A DNA stretch of 64,000 bases from Sporosarcina sp. FSL K6-1508 (GTDB lineage: Bacteria > Bacillota > Bacilli > Bacillales_A > Planococcaceae). A program made the position numbers and the translations under genes. The DNA lies in NCBI RefSeq assembly GCF_038007465.1, contig NZ_JBBOXF010000001.1, positions 3,235,001 through 3,299,000 on the forward strand, in the 5' to 3' direction. The notes under the pieces were generated by a model. That model did no database searches, was not told the DNA's origin, and was given only the letters and a program-made list of their open reading frames with translations. Positions 37,001 to 45,149 of the stretch are shown piece after piece; position 1 is the stretch's first letter; each line of letters opens with the position of its first letter.

Positions 37001-37251
37001 TCCATGATGGCGTATATAAATTAACGATCCCGTGTGTGAGTTGTAATGAAAGTGGTATCACTGATGAAGGACTTCAGGAAGTTGTCGAAGGCATAGCTGT
37101 TGAAACATGGCTCACTGGTAAAGTAAGTGATGTAGTTGATAAAAACCTATATACTGAGGCAGTTGCTGATATTCCAATCTTCAATCGTATTCGTGAGTTA
37201 AATAAACGAGATATGATGGCGGTTTATCAATGCCTTGAGCAAAATAATTAA
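34081..37251 (+). CDS. UvrA-like dual ABC ATPase with displaced zinc region
   Basis: A 1,056-residue relative of UvrA, not canonical UvrA. ABC domain I: Walker A GLSGSGKTT (28-36), compact zinc module CPGC/CKKCEGRR (131-151), LSGGE (219-223) and Walker B VIIIDE. ABC domain II: GESGCGKST (351-359), altered signature LSNGE (457-461), Walker B LFIFDEPSKG (from 481). After about 620 there are no further Walker motifs. Instead CPSC (670), CPICEG (797), CPFCKG (960) and CVSC (985) occur; 650-850 resembles the insertion that normally lies inside ABC-I of UvrA. The ATG at 34081 has GGAGAGGAG 6 bp upstream; longer in-frame starts from 33,895 lack a site. UvrA relatives such as DrrC give resistance to DNA-binding drugs; a similar role is inferred here. 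Confidence 0.8.
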   Translation: MKINQLIANNINKLDAVLPEDKSLGIAGLSGSGKTTFCQTIGEESKKRLVSLLPKAEYQYLFPNIMETNFSAIKMEEMPLVLFLGKSAISSNPRSTIGTHTGVFKDIRVTLAEKFELSPEVFSFNNELGWCPGCKGRGTTKNVECKKCEGRRYNPEVEQRRIDLSGQPHSISDINNLSIESILSLGDELHISEAKQHILKNILNMNIGYLTLNRIMGTLSGGELTRLYLAEFMATSENTVIIIDEISVGLDHQTLLKILTEIKQLGYKNQIWLIDHSDTVLDTTDEQLFFGPGSGKYGGKIVEESPRPKPITSERNKAMPTEYYQFHNLYCRNIQMAEIQIPQNRLVTFTGESGCGKSTLVNECIAKDFLKRYPKDKLVMVGQNRNQSITSRSTVATFLDIKRKLTKYSEEIEDIFQRSIEDIIDELPNDDIAYKRLSLLIKLGLGYLTLERKTQSLSNGEFQCVHLVSELFANSRNPHTLFIFDEPSKGLSQNILNQFIDSIRVILQDESVSIIMIEHNDYMMGSSDFIVDFGKRQLAPVQHLDVVSHDDYYSQQNSTNRVAPVQIPSTIHQQNGINYLKENQIAYFKNAENVYKGGILKSLSSMARLIYGEYESETIAPVIAIDLERHLYSQYSFLYEMGGLINHIVAAHPTNKNTKSFDFYNQDNHCPSCSGRRQIEKFDIDVVIQDKNAPFWEGLLHPDVMEVLKHYQYSRLEFIFAEIKNELGHDMSKSYNDMTEEEKHTFLYGYLEKSFYDKAAKAQRTWQGFNSIIGMYMFISKSIIKEHMKASKEMITCPICEGSVLNHHKQLKFGDTDIREIINQPLDQALKTVGALPELVKLKSIVGGDMTLTEDVSLLPRETQVELKVFELEMASFAGYEVVLQNALPFWDRISSNIESISTNNQVTICDFDKITETRETIIDKYFTNGKYKKLTYVYEAFGYKKIVTQINKIKKSHSCPFCKGKKVITEDNLHDGVYKLTIPCVSCNESGITDEGLQEVVEGIAVETWLTGKVSDVVDKNLYTEAVADIPIFNRIRELNKRDMMAVYQCLEQNN

Positions 37252-37312
37252 ATTAGATTTATTAAAACTACTGATATTTAAGTGAAGTGCTAATTGGCAG
37301 CCAGCGAAGGAA

Positions 37313-37347
37313 ACTCATTTGCAATAATAAATTGCAAATGAGTTTTT
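37313..37347 (+). terminator. terminator after the UvrA-like gene
   Basis: Perfect 13-bp stem ACTCATTTGCAAT / ATTGCAAATGAGT followed by T residues. The remaining 245 bp to the next gene are A+T-rich without recognisable content beyond the exporter ribosome site AGGGAGGA (37,580-37,588). Confidence 0.9.
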
Positions 37348-37593
37348 ATGCTAATCTGAAGAGGATCGTTTAATTGGTTAGTATTTACTTTGTATTCAAG
37401 TATTTAGAATACAGCATAAGCAATACTATGAATAAGCAAATTAGGTACGGTCAGTATCTCAACAGAGTTCTATACTTTTACTAGTTTTAATAGCGGCGAG
37501 ATGGAGCAGCGAGAGCGAATGTTGAATCAATCCTACTATTTTCATTTAGTATTTTGTGGTAAGGTGAGAAAGTAGTTTTTAGGGAGGAACAAA

Positions 37594-39006
37594 ATGAAAA
37601 ATGATTTATATGAACAGCGAATTAAGATAATCAGCGCGTTTTTAATTGCAGCGTTTATCGGACTATTTAATGAAACGGCTTTAAATATGGCTATTGCACA
37701 ATTAATAGTTGACTTCAATTCAGATGCCCCGACTATACAATGGCTAACGACGGGCTACTTATTGACACTAGGTGTGTTAGTGCCAATATCTGCGATTTTG
37801 ATGCAACGCTTTACGACAAGGCAATTGTTTACAGCTTCGCTATTATTCTCTATGACAGGGACTGTAATTGCAGCGATTTCACCGACGTTTACAATTTTGT
37901 TGATGGGACGTATTATACAAGCAGCTGGTACAGCAATTATTTTACCGCTAATGATGCAGGTGATTTTACTCGTCTATCCGATTAATAAACGTGGGGCGGC
38001 AATGGGGAAAATTGGTCTTGTCATCGTTTTTGCGCCAGCGATTGGACCAACCATTGCAGGTTTAGTCATTGATCAGTTATCCTGGCACTTTATCTTCTGG
38101 TTAAGTTTGCCCTTTTTAGTGCTAGCATTTTTGATTGGTTTAAAATTCATCCAAAATGTCAGCGAAGTAAAACCGATGAAATTCGATATAATGTCGATTG
38201 TTCTGTCGACATTAGGTTTTGGGGGCATTGTGTATGGCTTTAGTATCTCAGGGAAGCTCGGTACATTTATGACGGCAGAAGTACTTGTGGCAGTTTGTGT
38301 CGGCTTACTTGCTTTAGTATTATTCGGCTTCCGGCAACTAAAGATGGAACAGCCAATGCTGAATTTACGTGTATTTACATTCCGCATGTACAGCTTAGGT
38401 GTCACACTTGTCATGATTTGTATGATGATGATCTTATCGACGATGGTACTGCTACCGATTTATTTGCAAAACATCTTATTGTTAACGCCTGTAATTGCGG
38501 GATTAGTGTTATTGCCAGGTGGGGTTATTAATGCCTTTATGTCTGTTGTGGCGGGTAATATGTTTGATCGCTTCGGACCTCGTGTGATGGTGCCTGCAGG
38601 GCTATTTATGAGCTTGGTTGCGCTGTTCGCACTGCGGACGATTGATGGCACGACATCTGTATACTTTATAATTGCGTTCCATATTATTATGTTTATCGGG
38701 ATATCATTAACGATGATGCCAGCACAAACTAATGGTTTAAACCAGCTACCTACACAAATGTATCCGGACGGAACAGCTATCATGAATACACTGCAACAAG
38801 TAGCTGGTGCGGTAGGTACTGCAGTCGCAGTCACTATTATGTCGATTAGTACGGCTAATTATGTGAATATGAATGGCAATACAGTAGCAGCACAGCTAGA
38901 AGGCTCGATTCAAGGCGTACAAAATTCAATTACATTCGGATTAATCATCGCTGTCGTCGGTTTTGCCTTATCGCTATTATTACGCAATGTACGACAAGAA
39001 AAATAA
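37594..39006 (+). CDS. DHA2-family MFS multidrug exporter (EmrB/QacA-like)
   Basis: A 470-residue drug:H+ antiporter with about fourteen helices. It has the DHA2 motifs IQWLTTGYLLTLGVLVPISA (about 49-68), MGRIIQAAGTAIILPLMMQV and GAAMGKIGLVIVFAPAIGPT (antiporter motif C region). Ribosome site AGGGAGGA. It lies downstream of the UvrA-like gene on the same strand but behind a terminator, so it probably has its own promoter. Its C-terminal codons and terminator are duplicated as a relic at 32.8 kb. Substrate not determinable; lincosamide, cationic dye and similar drugs are typical of the family. Confidence 0.92.
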   Translation: MKNDLYEQRIKIISAFLIAAFIGLFNETALNMAIAQLIVDFNSDAPTIQWLTTGYLLTLGVLVPISAILMQRFTTRQLFTASLLFSMTGTVIAAISPTFTILLMGRIIQAAGTAIILPLMMQVILLVYPINKRGAAMGKIGLVIVFAPAIGPTIAGLVIDQLSWHFIFWLSLPFLVLAFLIGLKFIQNVSEVKPMKFDIMSIVLSTLGFGGIVYGFSISGKLGTFMTAEVLVAVCVGLLALVLFGFRQLKMEQPMLNLRVFTFRMYSLGVTLVMICMMMILSTMVLLPIYLQNILLLTPVIAGLVLLPGGVINAFMSVVAGNMFDRFGPRVMVPAGLFMSLVALFALRTIDGTTSVYFIIAFHIIMFIGISLTMMPAQTNGLNQLPTQMYPDGTAIMNTLQQVAGAVGTAVAVTIMSISTANYVNMNGNTVAAQLEGSIQGVQNSITFGLIIAVVGFALSLLLRNVRQEK

Positions 39007-39015
39007 ACAAAATAC

Positions 39016-39058
39016 ACCGTCCTAAAAAGTGCTGAAAATGACTTTTAGGACGGTTTTT
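39016..39058 (+). terminator. terminator of the DHA2 exporter
   Basis: ACCGTCCTAAAAAGT pairs with ACTTTTAGGACGGT and is followed by T residues. The 240 bp after it carry no convincing gene. Confidence 0.88.
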
Positions 39059-39295
39059 ATATGGGAAATTTGGGGTATCAAACTAATTCAAGGATTCTTG
39101 TTATCTTGCAAAACTTGATACTAAATAAAGTTAGAAAGCCACTAAGACCTGAACTCGGTATGGTACCGTGTTCAAGCCTTTTAAAAATCGATTTCAAGTC
39201 AATCATCTGTTGTTTCATTCTGCTTAATTTACGTACGTTAGACTTAAAGCCTCTGTCTAGCAAGTGGTTTAACTTATATTTTTGCTTGATAAAAG

Positions 39296-39677
39296 TCAAA
39301 CAGCTGTTTTTTGCTTAACTGGGAATTTACGATAGCATAAATAAGCGATTATTAGTAAAATAAATAAACCAACTATTCCCGTTCCACCATCAGTAAAGTA
39401 TCTATGTTCTTCTGTTACTGAAAAAAAGAAAATAAAAGTCCCTGATACATTTAGCATACCGTGCATTAAGGCAACTGAGTATATTGAATTGCTTTTTTCA
39501 TAAATGTACTGAAGTATAATGCCAGCTAAAACACAAAAAACTATCATGAAAATCAAACCTAAATGATGGTTCTTACCGAAATTTAAGTCGTAAAAATAAA
39601 TCATTGGAGTATGCCATACACCCCAAATTAAGCCGCCAAAGACAAGCCCCTTTTTTCCGTATATTGAAATTTATAAA
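39296..39677 (-). pseudogene. CPBP intramembrane protease, C-terminal part cut off by IS21
   Basis: This minus-strand piece continues in frame from a GKKGLVFGGLIWGVWHTPM segment (CPBP motif 2, with the WxxxH histidine) through FMIVFCVLAGIIL and the third motif MHGMLNVSG to a stop at 39,296. It is the missing C-terminal half of the gene whose N-terminal half is at 41,848-42,331. The IS element lies between the EEVGWRGF glutamates and the catalytic histidines, so the enzyme is inactivated. When the two parts are joined, one in-frame TAA remains at the target site. Confidence 0.88.
39670..39677. repeat. left target-site duplication of the IS21 element
   Basis: TTTATAAA directly abuts the left inverted repeat. 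The same 8 bp, itself palindromic, abuts the right end at 41,848-41,855. Confidence 0.9.
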
Positions 39678-39762
39678 TGATAGTCTAAATATGTACATAA
39701 GTGCTTGAATAGATATGTACATATCCGAGTCACTTCTTCATACTAATCAAGAGGTGATTGGT

Positions 39763-41058
39763 GTGTATTTGCAGCTAGATATTCAGACGGAAATTGAAGT
39801 GAAGAATCTTTTCGATCTACCAAAACTACAGCAACTAATGGGGAATTTAAAAATGAAAATAAATAAAAGCCGGTTGGCTAGAGAATTAAATGTAGATCGT
39901 CGAACGATTGAAAAATATTTAAACGGTTTCACACCAAAGGAAACTAGAAATAAAGCTTCTAAAATTGACCAATACTATGAAGTCATCGCGTTACTTTTAT
40001 CCACCGATTCCAAACAAATCTTTTATTACAAGCGAGTTTTATGGCAATATCTTACGGATAATCATGATCTACAGTGTTCGCAATCTGCTTTCCGTGCATA
40101 TATAAATCGAAAACCAGAATTCAAGGCCTACTTTGATGATGGAAAGCGTACAACATCAAGTGCTTCATCTGGGATTCGTTATGAAACGAAACCTGGTGAA
40201 CAAGCACAGCTGGATTGGAAAGAGAGTATTCGCTATGAAATGAAAGATGGTGAAATTATCTATGTGAATGTGGCAGTGCTCCTACTTTCTTATTCAAGAT
40301 TTAGAGCCTTTCATCTAAGTATTTCAAAATCTCAAAGTGTCTTATTGTCATTTATGACAGAAGCGTTTGAAGTATTTGGAGGCGTACCAAAAGTGATTGT
40401 GACAGACAATATGAAAACCGTAATGGATGAGGCAAGAACAGATTATTTCAAGGGAGTTGTGAATAACAAGTTTACTCAATTCGCGAAGGATTTCGGCTTC
40501 AAAGTCCAACCTTGTGTTGCAGGAAGACCTAGAACAAAAGGCAAAGTAGAAGCACCTATGAAGCTGTTGGATGAGATTCATGCTTATCAGGGGAAATTCA
40601 ACTATGAAGAGTTACATCAATTCATACAGAAGCTCTGTACACGTATTAATCAAAGTATCAATCAAGGGACGAATAAGATACCACTATTTGCGCACAAACA
40701 AGAAAAGAACCTCTTACTCCCCCTACCACAGGACAAAGTAAAAGATTCTTACAGAATCAAGCACACACTTGTAAAAGTCAATGCTTCAAACATGATTACC
40801 TACAAGTCTAACCAATATTCGGTTCCAGCCAAATATCAAGGGAAGACGGTCGGGTTACAAGTATATGATGATCAGTTATTTGTCTACTATACCACGGAAT
40901 TAATTGTGCAGCATCAGATAACTACATCGAAATTAAATTATAAAGAGACGCATTATAAAGATACGCTAGCCAAAGCAATTCCCTATTATCCAGATATCGA
41001 TGCTTTAGCCAAACAAAATCTAGCAGCAATCGGTGAGGTGTATAGCGATGAAGAATAG
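39763..41058 (+). CDS. istA: IS21-family transposase IstA
   Basis: A 431-residue DDE transposase with an N-terminal helix-turn-helix (KSRLARELNVDRRTIEKYLNG-type region near 35-55), an rve catalytic core with D151 (QLDWKE), D215 (VTDNMK) and E263 (KGKVEAP), and a C-terminal Mu-type beta-barrel (TYKSNQYSVPAKY). The GTG at 39763 follows GAGGTGA by 5 bp; upstream in-frame ATG at 39,715 lies in the terminal repeat region and is less likely. The 3' end overlaps istB. Confidence 0.93.
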   Translation: MYLQLDIQTEIEVKNLFDLPKLQQLMGNLKMKINKSRLARELNVDRRTIEKYLNGFTPKETRNKASKIDQYYEVIALLLSTDSKQIFYYKRVLWQYLTDNHDLQCSQSAFRAYINRKPEFKAYFDDGKRTTSSASSGIRYETKPGEQAQLDWKESIRYEMKDGEIIYVNVAVLLLSYSRFRAFHLSISKSQSVLLSFMTEAFEVFGGVPKVIVTDNMKTVMDEARTDYFKGVVNNKFTQFAKDFGFKVQPCVAGRPRTKGKVEAPMKLLDEIHAYQGKFNYEELHQFIQKLCTRINQSINQGTNKIPLFAHKQEKNLLLPLPQDKVKDSYRIKHTLVKVNASNMITYKSNQYSVPAKYQGKTVGLQVYDDQLFVYYTTELIVQHQITTSKLNYKETHYKDTLAKAIPYYPDIDALAKQNLAAIGEVYSDEE

Positions 41059-41800
41059 TTATCAGCAATTAATCCAAAACTTAGAGTACTTAAAACTGAA
41101 ACAAATGACGCAACATTTAGGAGAAGTCGTGGACTTCAGCATTAAAAACGAATTGTCATTTATAGATACTTTAGTCAAACTTACAAATTATGAGATTGAT
41201 GTGAAAGAACAAAATATGATTCACTCAATGGTTAAAGTGGGTGCCTTCCCACACCGAAAAGAAATCACTGAATTTGATTTTGAATTTCAGCCAAGTATAA
41301 ATAAGCAGCAAATTTCAGATTTTATTTCATTACGCTTCCTTGAGGCGCAAGAGAACATTGTATTTTTAGGCCCCAGCGGGGTCGGCAAAACTCATTTGGC
41401 GACATCGATAGGTATAGCGGCCGCAAAGAAACGTACCAGCACTTACTTTATAAAGTGCCACGACTTAATCCAGAACTTGAAGCGTGCAAAGATAGAGAAT
41501 CGCTTAGAAGTCCGTTTAAAGCATTATACGAAGTATAGACTATTGATTATTGATGAGATTGGTTACTTACCAATTGAAGCAGAGGATGCGAAGATGTTCT
41601 TCCAGCTCATTGATATGCGTTATGAAAAAAAAAGTACGATTTTAACGACGAATATTAACTTCAAAGCATGGGATGAAGTTTTCCAGGATACCAAATTAGC
41701 GAACGCCATATTGGATCGTGTTCTGCATCACGCAACAGTTGTAAGTATCGTTGGACAATCCTACAGAATAAAGGATCACCTCAAAAAAGAAGATGAGTGA
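41048..41800 (+). CDS. istB: IS21-family helper ATPase IstB
   Basis: A 250-residue AAA+ ATPase related to DnaA/DnaC, required for target selection and assembly with IstA. Walker A is FLGPSGVGKTHLATS (near 103-117), Walker B LLIIDEIGYLP (near 165), with a sensor region ILTTNINFKAWDEVF. The ATG at 41048 lies 7 bp after GTGAGGTG and overlaps the istA stop. Confidence 0.94.
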   Translation: MKNSYQQLIQNLEYLKLKQMTQHLGEVVDFSIKNELSFIDTLVKLTNYEIDVKEQNMIHSMVKVGAFPHRKEITEFDFEFQPSINKQQISDFISLRFLEAQENIVFLGPSGVGKTHLATSIGIAAAKKRTSTYFIKCHDLIQNLKRAKIENRLEVRLKHYTKYRLLIIDEIGYLPIEAEDAKMFFQLIDMRYEKKSTILTTNINFKAWDEVFQDTKLANAILDRVLHHATVVSIVGQSYRIKDHLKKEDE

Positions 41801-41847
41801 TTTTGTACATTCTTAAACAAGCAAAACTGTACATGTTTAGATTGACA

Positions 41848-42331
41848 TTTATAAAATTAAATTTGGGTACAAAAATCCCCGCCAACCCACTTCTTCCCCT
41901 ATAAAAATAAGAATATTGAGTAAAGGAGCTACTAATAACTGTAAAAGCGCAGCTACAAGAATATTCATCATTAGTGAAGAGTTCTCATTATATGTAATCG
42001 TATCCCGTATTACTTTATAGGCTTGTTCAATGGAAAACAGATCGGGATTAAGTAGATATGAAATAGCATACACAATGACTATAAATAGAAAGCTAAACAA
42101 AGGGGCTGCTAATAAAAACTTTTTTTCACCTAACCGAAAACCTAACCCCTTTGAACCAAAAACAGGCTGTTTTAGCAATGCTTTTTGAATAAAAACACTC
42201 GTTAATAGCGGAATCAACATAAGGAATGGAGATAACATATCCATCTCTAAAAAATAAAATAATGTTGCTAAACAAAAAGTCAGTAAAAAAGTTGAAGTAA
42301 TAAAAATTAATACAGCCTGTTTAATATTCAT
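41848..42331 (-). pseudogene. CPBP intramembrane protease, N-terminal part cut off by IS21
   Basis: Starts at ATG 42,331 (GTGAGGG site upstream), with four or five membrane helices and the CPBP motif EEVGWRGFLYPNL just before the IS21 end; the reading frame stops at a TAA in the target duplication. Continuing across the element restores the same frame into the part at 39,296-39,677. CPBP proteases process or secure bacteriocin-like peptides and prenylated substrates in Firmicutes; this copy is dead. Confidence 0.88.
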
Positions 42332-42557
42332 TGTCTTAGCCCTCACTCTAATTAGTAATTTCCTGTAATTCTTCAAGTTAAATAAACCAATTACTCCTTT
42401 TACTTGAAGAATAAATCCATATTTATCTATATTATACATCATAAAAGATTGGAAGATTCAACAATCTTAATAACAATAAACTGCTTCGAAATGTTGTTTA
42501 ATAACCGATAAAATATCAACTAATAAAATTCGATTACTATACAAGGAGGATAATCAA

Positions 42558-43058
42558 TTGAAAATCCAATCTACTGCTACTGCAATGGGCTATTTCAAAA
42601 CACTAAAATATAAAGAAGCAAATGAACAAAATATCTCACAATTAATGTTGGACGAAGATGACAAAAAGACTAATAGACCCAGATTTGAAGTTAGAAATGA
42701 AGGGGGATACATACGTAAATATATTGTAAAAGCCAATGGAGATAAAATACTTATAATGGAGACGAAACAAACAAAAGCACAAGAAAGTATGCAGTCAAAT
42801 GAATCAGGGAATTTAATCGATATTGCTCACGATATGCTAGTGAAACAACTTGAAAAGTCTTCCGATCTTCAAATACAAGAGAAACAGACGATGGCGGCTT
42901 GGGTAAAAGAAAATGGATTGCTGCCTTGCAAAAACTCGATACTCAACGTAGTTAGCTGGAAACCAAGGAGTGGACCCAGACAATATCCCGAGCTCATGCT
43001 TTTTAAAAAATTAGTTGTTTATATTTATAGTAGCTGCACAATAAAGGGATTTAAGTGA
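42558..43058 (+). CDS. hypothetical protein
   Basis: A 166-residue hydrophilic protein not recognised. TTG start 7 bp after AAGGAGGA, so it is probably translated. The N-terminal 70 residues (GYFKTLKYKEANEQNISQLM; RPRFEVRNEGGYIRKYIV) are charged and regular. The last 40 residues switch to a basic, hydrophobic tail (KPRSGPRQYPEL, LMLFKKLVVYIYSS) unlike the rest, which could mean a frameshift or deletion near 42,940. No neighbours suggest a role. Confidence 0.6.
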   Translation: MKIQSTATAMGYFKTLKYKEANEQNISQLMLDEDDKKTNRPRFEVRNEGGYIRKYIVKANGDKILIMETKQTKAQESMQSNESGNLIDIAHDMLVKQLEKSSDLQIQEKQTMAAWVKENGLLPCKNSILNVVSWKPRSGPRQYPELMLFKKLVVYIYSSCTIKGFK

Positions 43059-43110
43059 ATTAATGGAGAAATACTTTTAATACAAGGGTTTAGAAAGGGG
43101 AATTTATTAA

Positions 43111-43899
43111 ATGCTTGAAATTAAAGACTCATGGTTCACGGTAACTCAAATAGATGATATGACTTTCGCGATTAGTGAGTATGGACATTGGGAAAGAGTT
43201 CATTCTTATTTATTAATTGGCGAGGAGAAAGCTGCATTAATAGATACGGGTCTTGGAATTGATAACATAAAGAGGATTACAGACCAGCTGACAAACTTGG
43301 CGATCATTGTTTTAACCACACACGTCCATTGGGACCATATTGGAAGTCACGGTGAGTTTAAGAATATTTATGTACATACGGATGAAGAAGACTGGCTAGT
43401 CAATGGTATTAAGAAGCTTCCTATCGAACAAATCAGGAAAGATGTAAGTCGCGATATTACAATACCCACGCCAGGGACATTTAATCCAGACACTTATAAA
43501 CCCTTTCAAGGTAATCCTACAGGTTTGTTAAATGGGGGAGATGAAATAGAGATAGGCAATAGAAGATTGATTATCTACCATACCCCAGGACATTCACCGG
43601 GTCATATTTCGATTCTAGATACTAGTACAGGTTATTTATTTACAGGTGATTTGCTTTACGACGAGACCCCGGTATATGCTTTTTTCCCGACAACCGATCC
43701 TGTGGATTTAGTACAATCATTATTGAGAATATCCATTATTCCCGATGTAACGAAGATATATGGCGGACATAATACAATAGGTCTTGATGTAAGTCTTTTA
43801 CAAGAAGTGAAAAATGCAGTTGAAGAGCTTAAGGAGAAAGACCAAGTAAGATTCGGTACTGGAATTCATAAATTCAAAGGATTTAGCGTGCAATTCTAA
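43111..43899 (+). CDS. MBL-fold metallo-hydrolase
   Basis: A 262-residue metallo-beta-lactamase-fold hydrolase with H71-V-H73-W-D75-H76 in TTHVHWDHIGSH, and later metal ligands in TPGHSPGH (near 155-162), FTGDLLYD and YGGHNTIG. GAAAGGGG precedes the ATG. It is not similar enough to the first MBL gene (3,511) to be a recent duplicate. Substrate unknown. Upstream and downstream neighbours are unrelated accessory genes. Confidence 0.85.
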   Translation: MLEIKDSWFTVTQIDDMTFAISEYGHWERVHSYLLIGEEKAALIDTGLGIDNIKRITDQLTNLAIIVLTTHVHWDHIGSHGEFKNIYVHTDEEDWLVNGIKKLPIEQIRKDVSRDITIPTPGTFNPDTYKPFQGNPTGLLNGGDEIEIGNRRLIIYHTPGHSPGHISILDTSTGYLFTGDLLYDETPVYAFFPTTDPVDLVQSLLRISIIPDVTKIYGGHNTIGLDVSLLQEVKNAVEELKEKDQVRFGTGIHKFKGFSVQF

Positions 43900-44052
43900 T
43901 CAACACTAAAAGTAACGCAGTGTCCAGTTCTTGATTATGCTTATTTGTTGGATAATGAAGGAGATTACTCAATTTATGGGGCAGTCTAGTGAACAAGAAA
44001 TTTATTATCTATAACAACGTAAGTATTGAAAATGGAATGGTGGTTATTACAA

Positions 44053-44571
44053 ATGGATGTATTTATTGAAAAATTACTTGTTACAGATGCAGAAAACTTG
44101 TTGAATTTCGAACTTGAAAACAGAACTTTTTTTGAAGAAATGGTACCCAGTCGTGGAGATGAATACTATAATCCAGAGATTTTTAAAAAAAGACATGAAA
44201 GTTTACTTGAAGAACAAGTTAAAGGAGGCTCATATTTCTATTTAATCAAAGATAAAGATAGTTCAATTATTGGAAGAATAAATCTAGTGGATATTGATGA
44301 ATCTAAAAAAATCGGTCATCTCGGTTATAGAGTTGGGCAAGCACATACAAGAAAAGGAATTGCTAATAAAGCATTGAAAATATTGGTAGAAACAGTAACT
44401 GACAAAGGTATAAAACAGATTAAAGCTAAAACAACAATTAATAACATAGCTTCACAAAGAGTCTTAGAGAAAAACGGATTTAAGAGAATAGCTACTAGTA
44501 GTGAACAATTCGAAATGAATGGGAAAAAGTTAAATTTTGTCTATTATGCTTTGACTATTTCGTCTTGTTAA
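44053..44571 (+). CDS. GNAT N-acetyltransferase, RimJ/RimL-like
   Basis: A 172-residue GNAT with the acetyl-CoA binding motif RVGQAHTRKGIANKAL (about 99-114) and the RimJ-type NNIASQRVLEKNGF. The ATG at 44053 is chosen because GGTGG lies 9 bp upstream and the family starts with the short strand MDVFIEKLLVTDAE. It acetylates an amino group of a protein or small molecule; target not known. Confidence 0.85.
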   Translation: MDVFIEKLLVTDAENLLNFELENRTFFEEMVPSRGDEYYNPEIFKKRHESLLEEQVKGGSYFYLIKDKDSSIIGRINLVDIDESKKIGHLGYRVGQAHTRKGIANKALKILVETVTDKGIKQIKAKTTINNIASQRVLEKNGFKRIATSSEQFEMNGKKLNFVYYALTISSC

Positions 44572-44642
44572 CCTGATAAGGTACGATAGGCGAAGAAGAA
44601 TGCCACAAGGGGGACCGTTAAAATAGGTCCTTTGATGATATA

Positions 44643-44976
44643 ACGAAAGAATTGGAAACGTTTGGCCAATCATTCCAGCCTTCTTCTACACAAAAAGAAA
44701 AACTGTATCGCCAAATTTTTCAACCGAACTCGAATAAAAAACCATTTCGAATTCAAACTTGGCTAGCAACCTCATTTCACTTGTCGTTTTACTCTCCGTA
44801 AGCATCGGCGCTTTCGTTCTAACCGCCAAGGAGTATTCTGTTGATATCGGAGAGTCTTTGGGAAAAGGGGGCTTATAATGGTTGTCACAGCTTCCTGGGA
44901 TGGTATCGTATTGGAACAAACGAGTAAAATCAAAGTGACTGGCAAGCAAGGATTTACGTATACCTTAAAAAAGTAG
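44643..44976 (+). pseudogene. decayed genes with frameshift
   Basis: A plus-strand frame reads KELETFGQSFQPSSTQKEK (from 44,646), loses the frame near 44,780, and continues as LVVLLSVSIGAFVLTAKEYS, a membrane segment, to a stop at 44,878. This overlaps an ATG (TAATG) starting ASWDGIVLEQTSKIKVTG, which ends at 44,976. The layout, a cytosolic N-terminus with one membrane helix, resembles anti-sigma-like or DUF4179-type proteins, but that is uncertain. Confidence 0.5.
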
Positions 44977-45149
44977 CCCCTAGGAAATTTGTAAGTAAAG
45001 AAGGCATTGAATATTCAACGAGAACTTATGTAGAATAAGATATAAAATAGGACTTTGAACAAATAAATAAGACATGAGAATCTTATTGCTAAAGAATTTG
45101 CTGAGTTATTTGTGTTTATCTTCTTGGAGTAGTATATGTTGATCAGATA

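Larger units (their letters stand above)
39678..41847 (+). mobile_element. IS21-family insertion sequence, intact (2,170 bp)
   Basis: The ends carry inverted repeats TGATAGTCTAAATATGTACA (39,678-39,697) and TGTCAATCTAAACATGTACA (complement of 41,828-41,847), identical at most positions. Internal TGTACA-bearing repeats follow at both ends (39,690 and 39,714; 41,805 and 41,828), as is usual for IS21 transposase binding. The cargo is istA-istB with overlapping reading frames. An 8-bp target duplication flanks it, so it transposed as a unit into a CPBP protease gene and both genes look functional. Confidence 0.95.

Noticed and set aside
39061..39318. Frames on both strands between the DHA2 terminator and the CPBP remnant
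   Set aside because: Neither has a ribosome site or recognisable motif. A transposase relic was considered for the minus strand but no catalytic motif was found.
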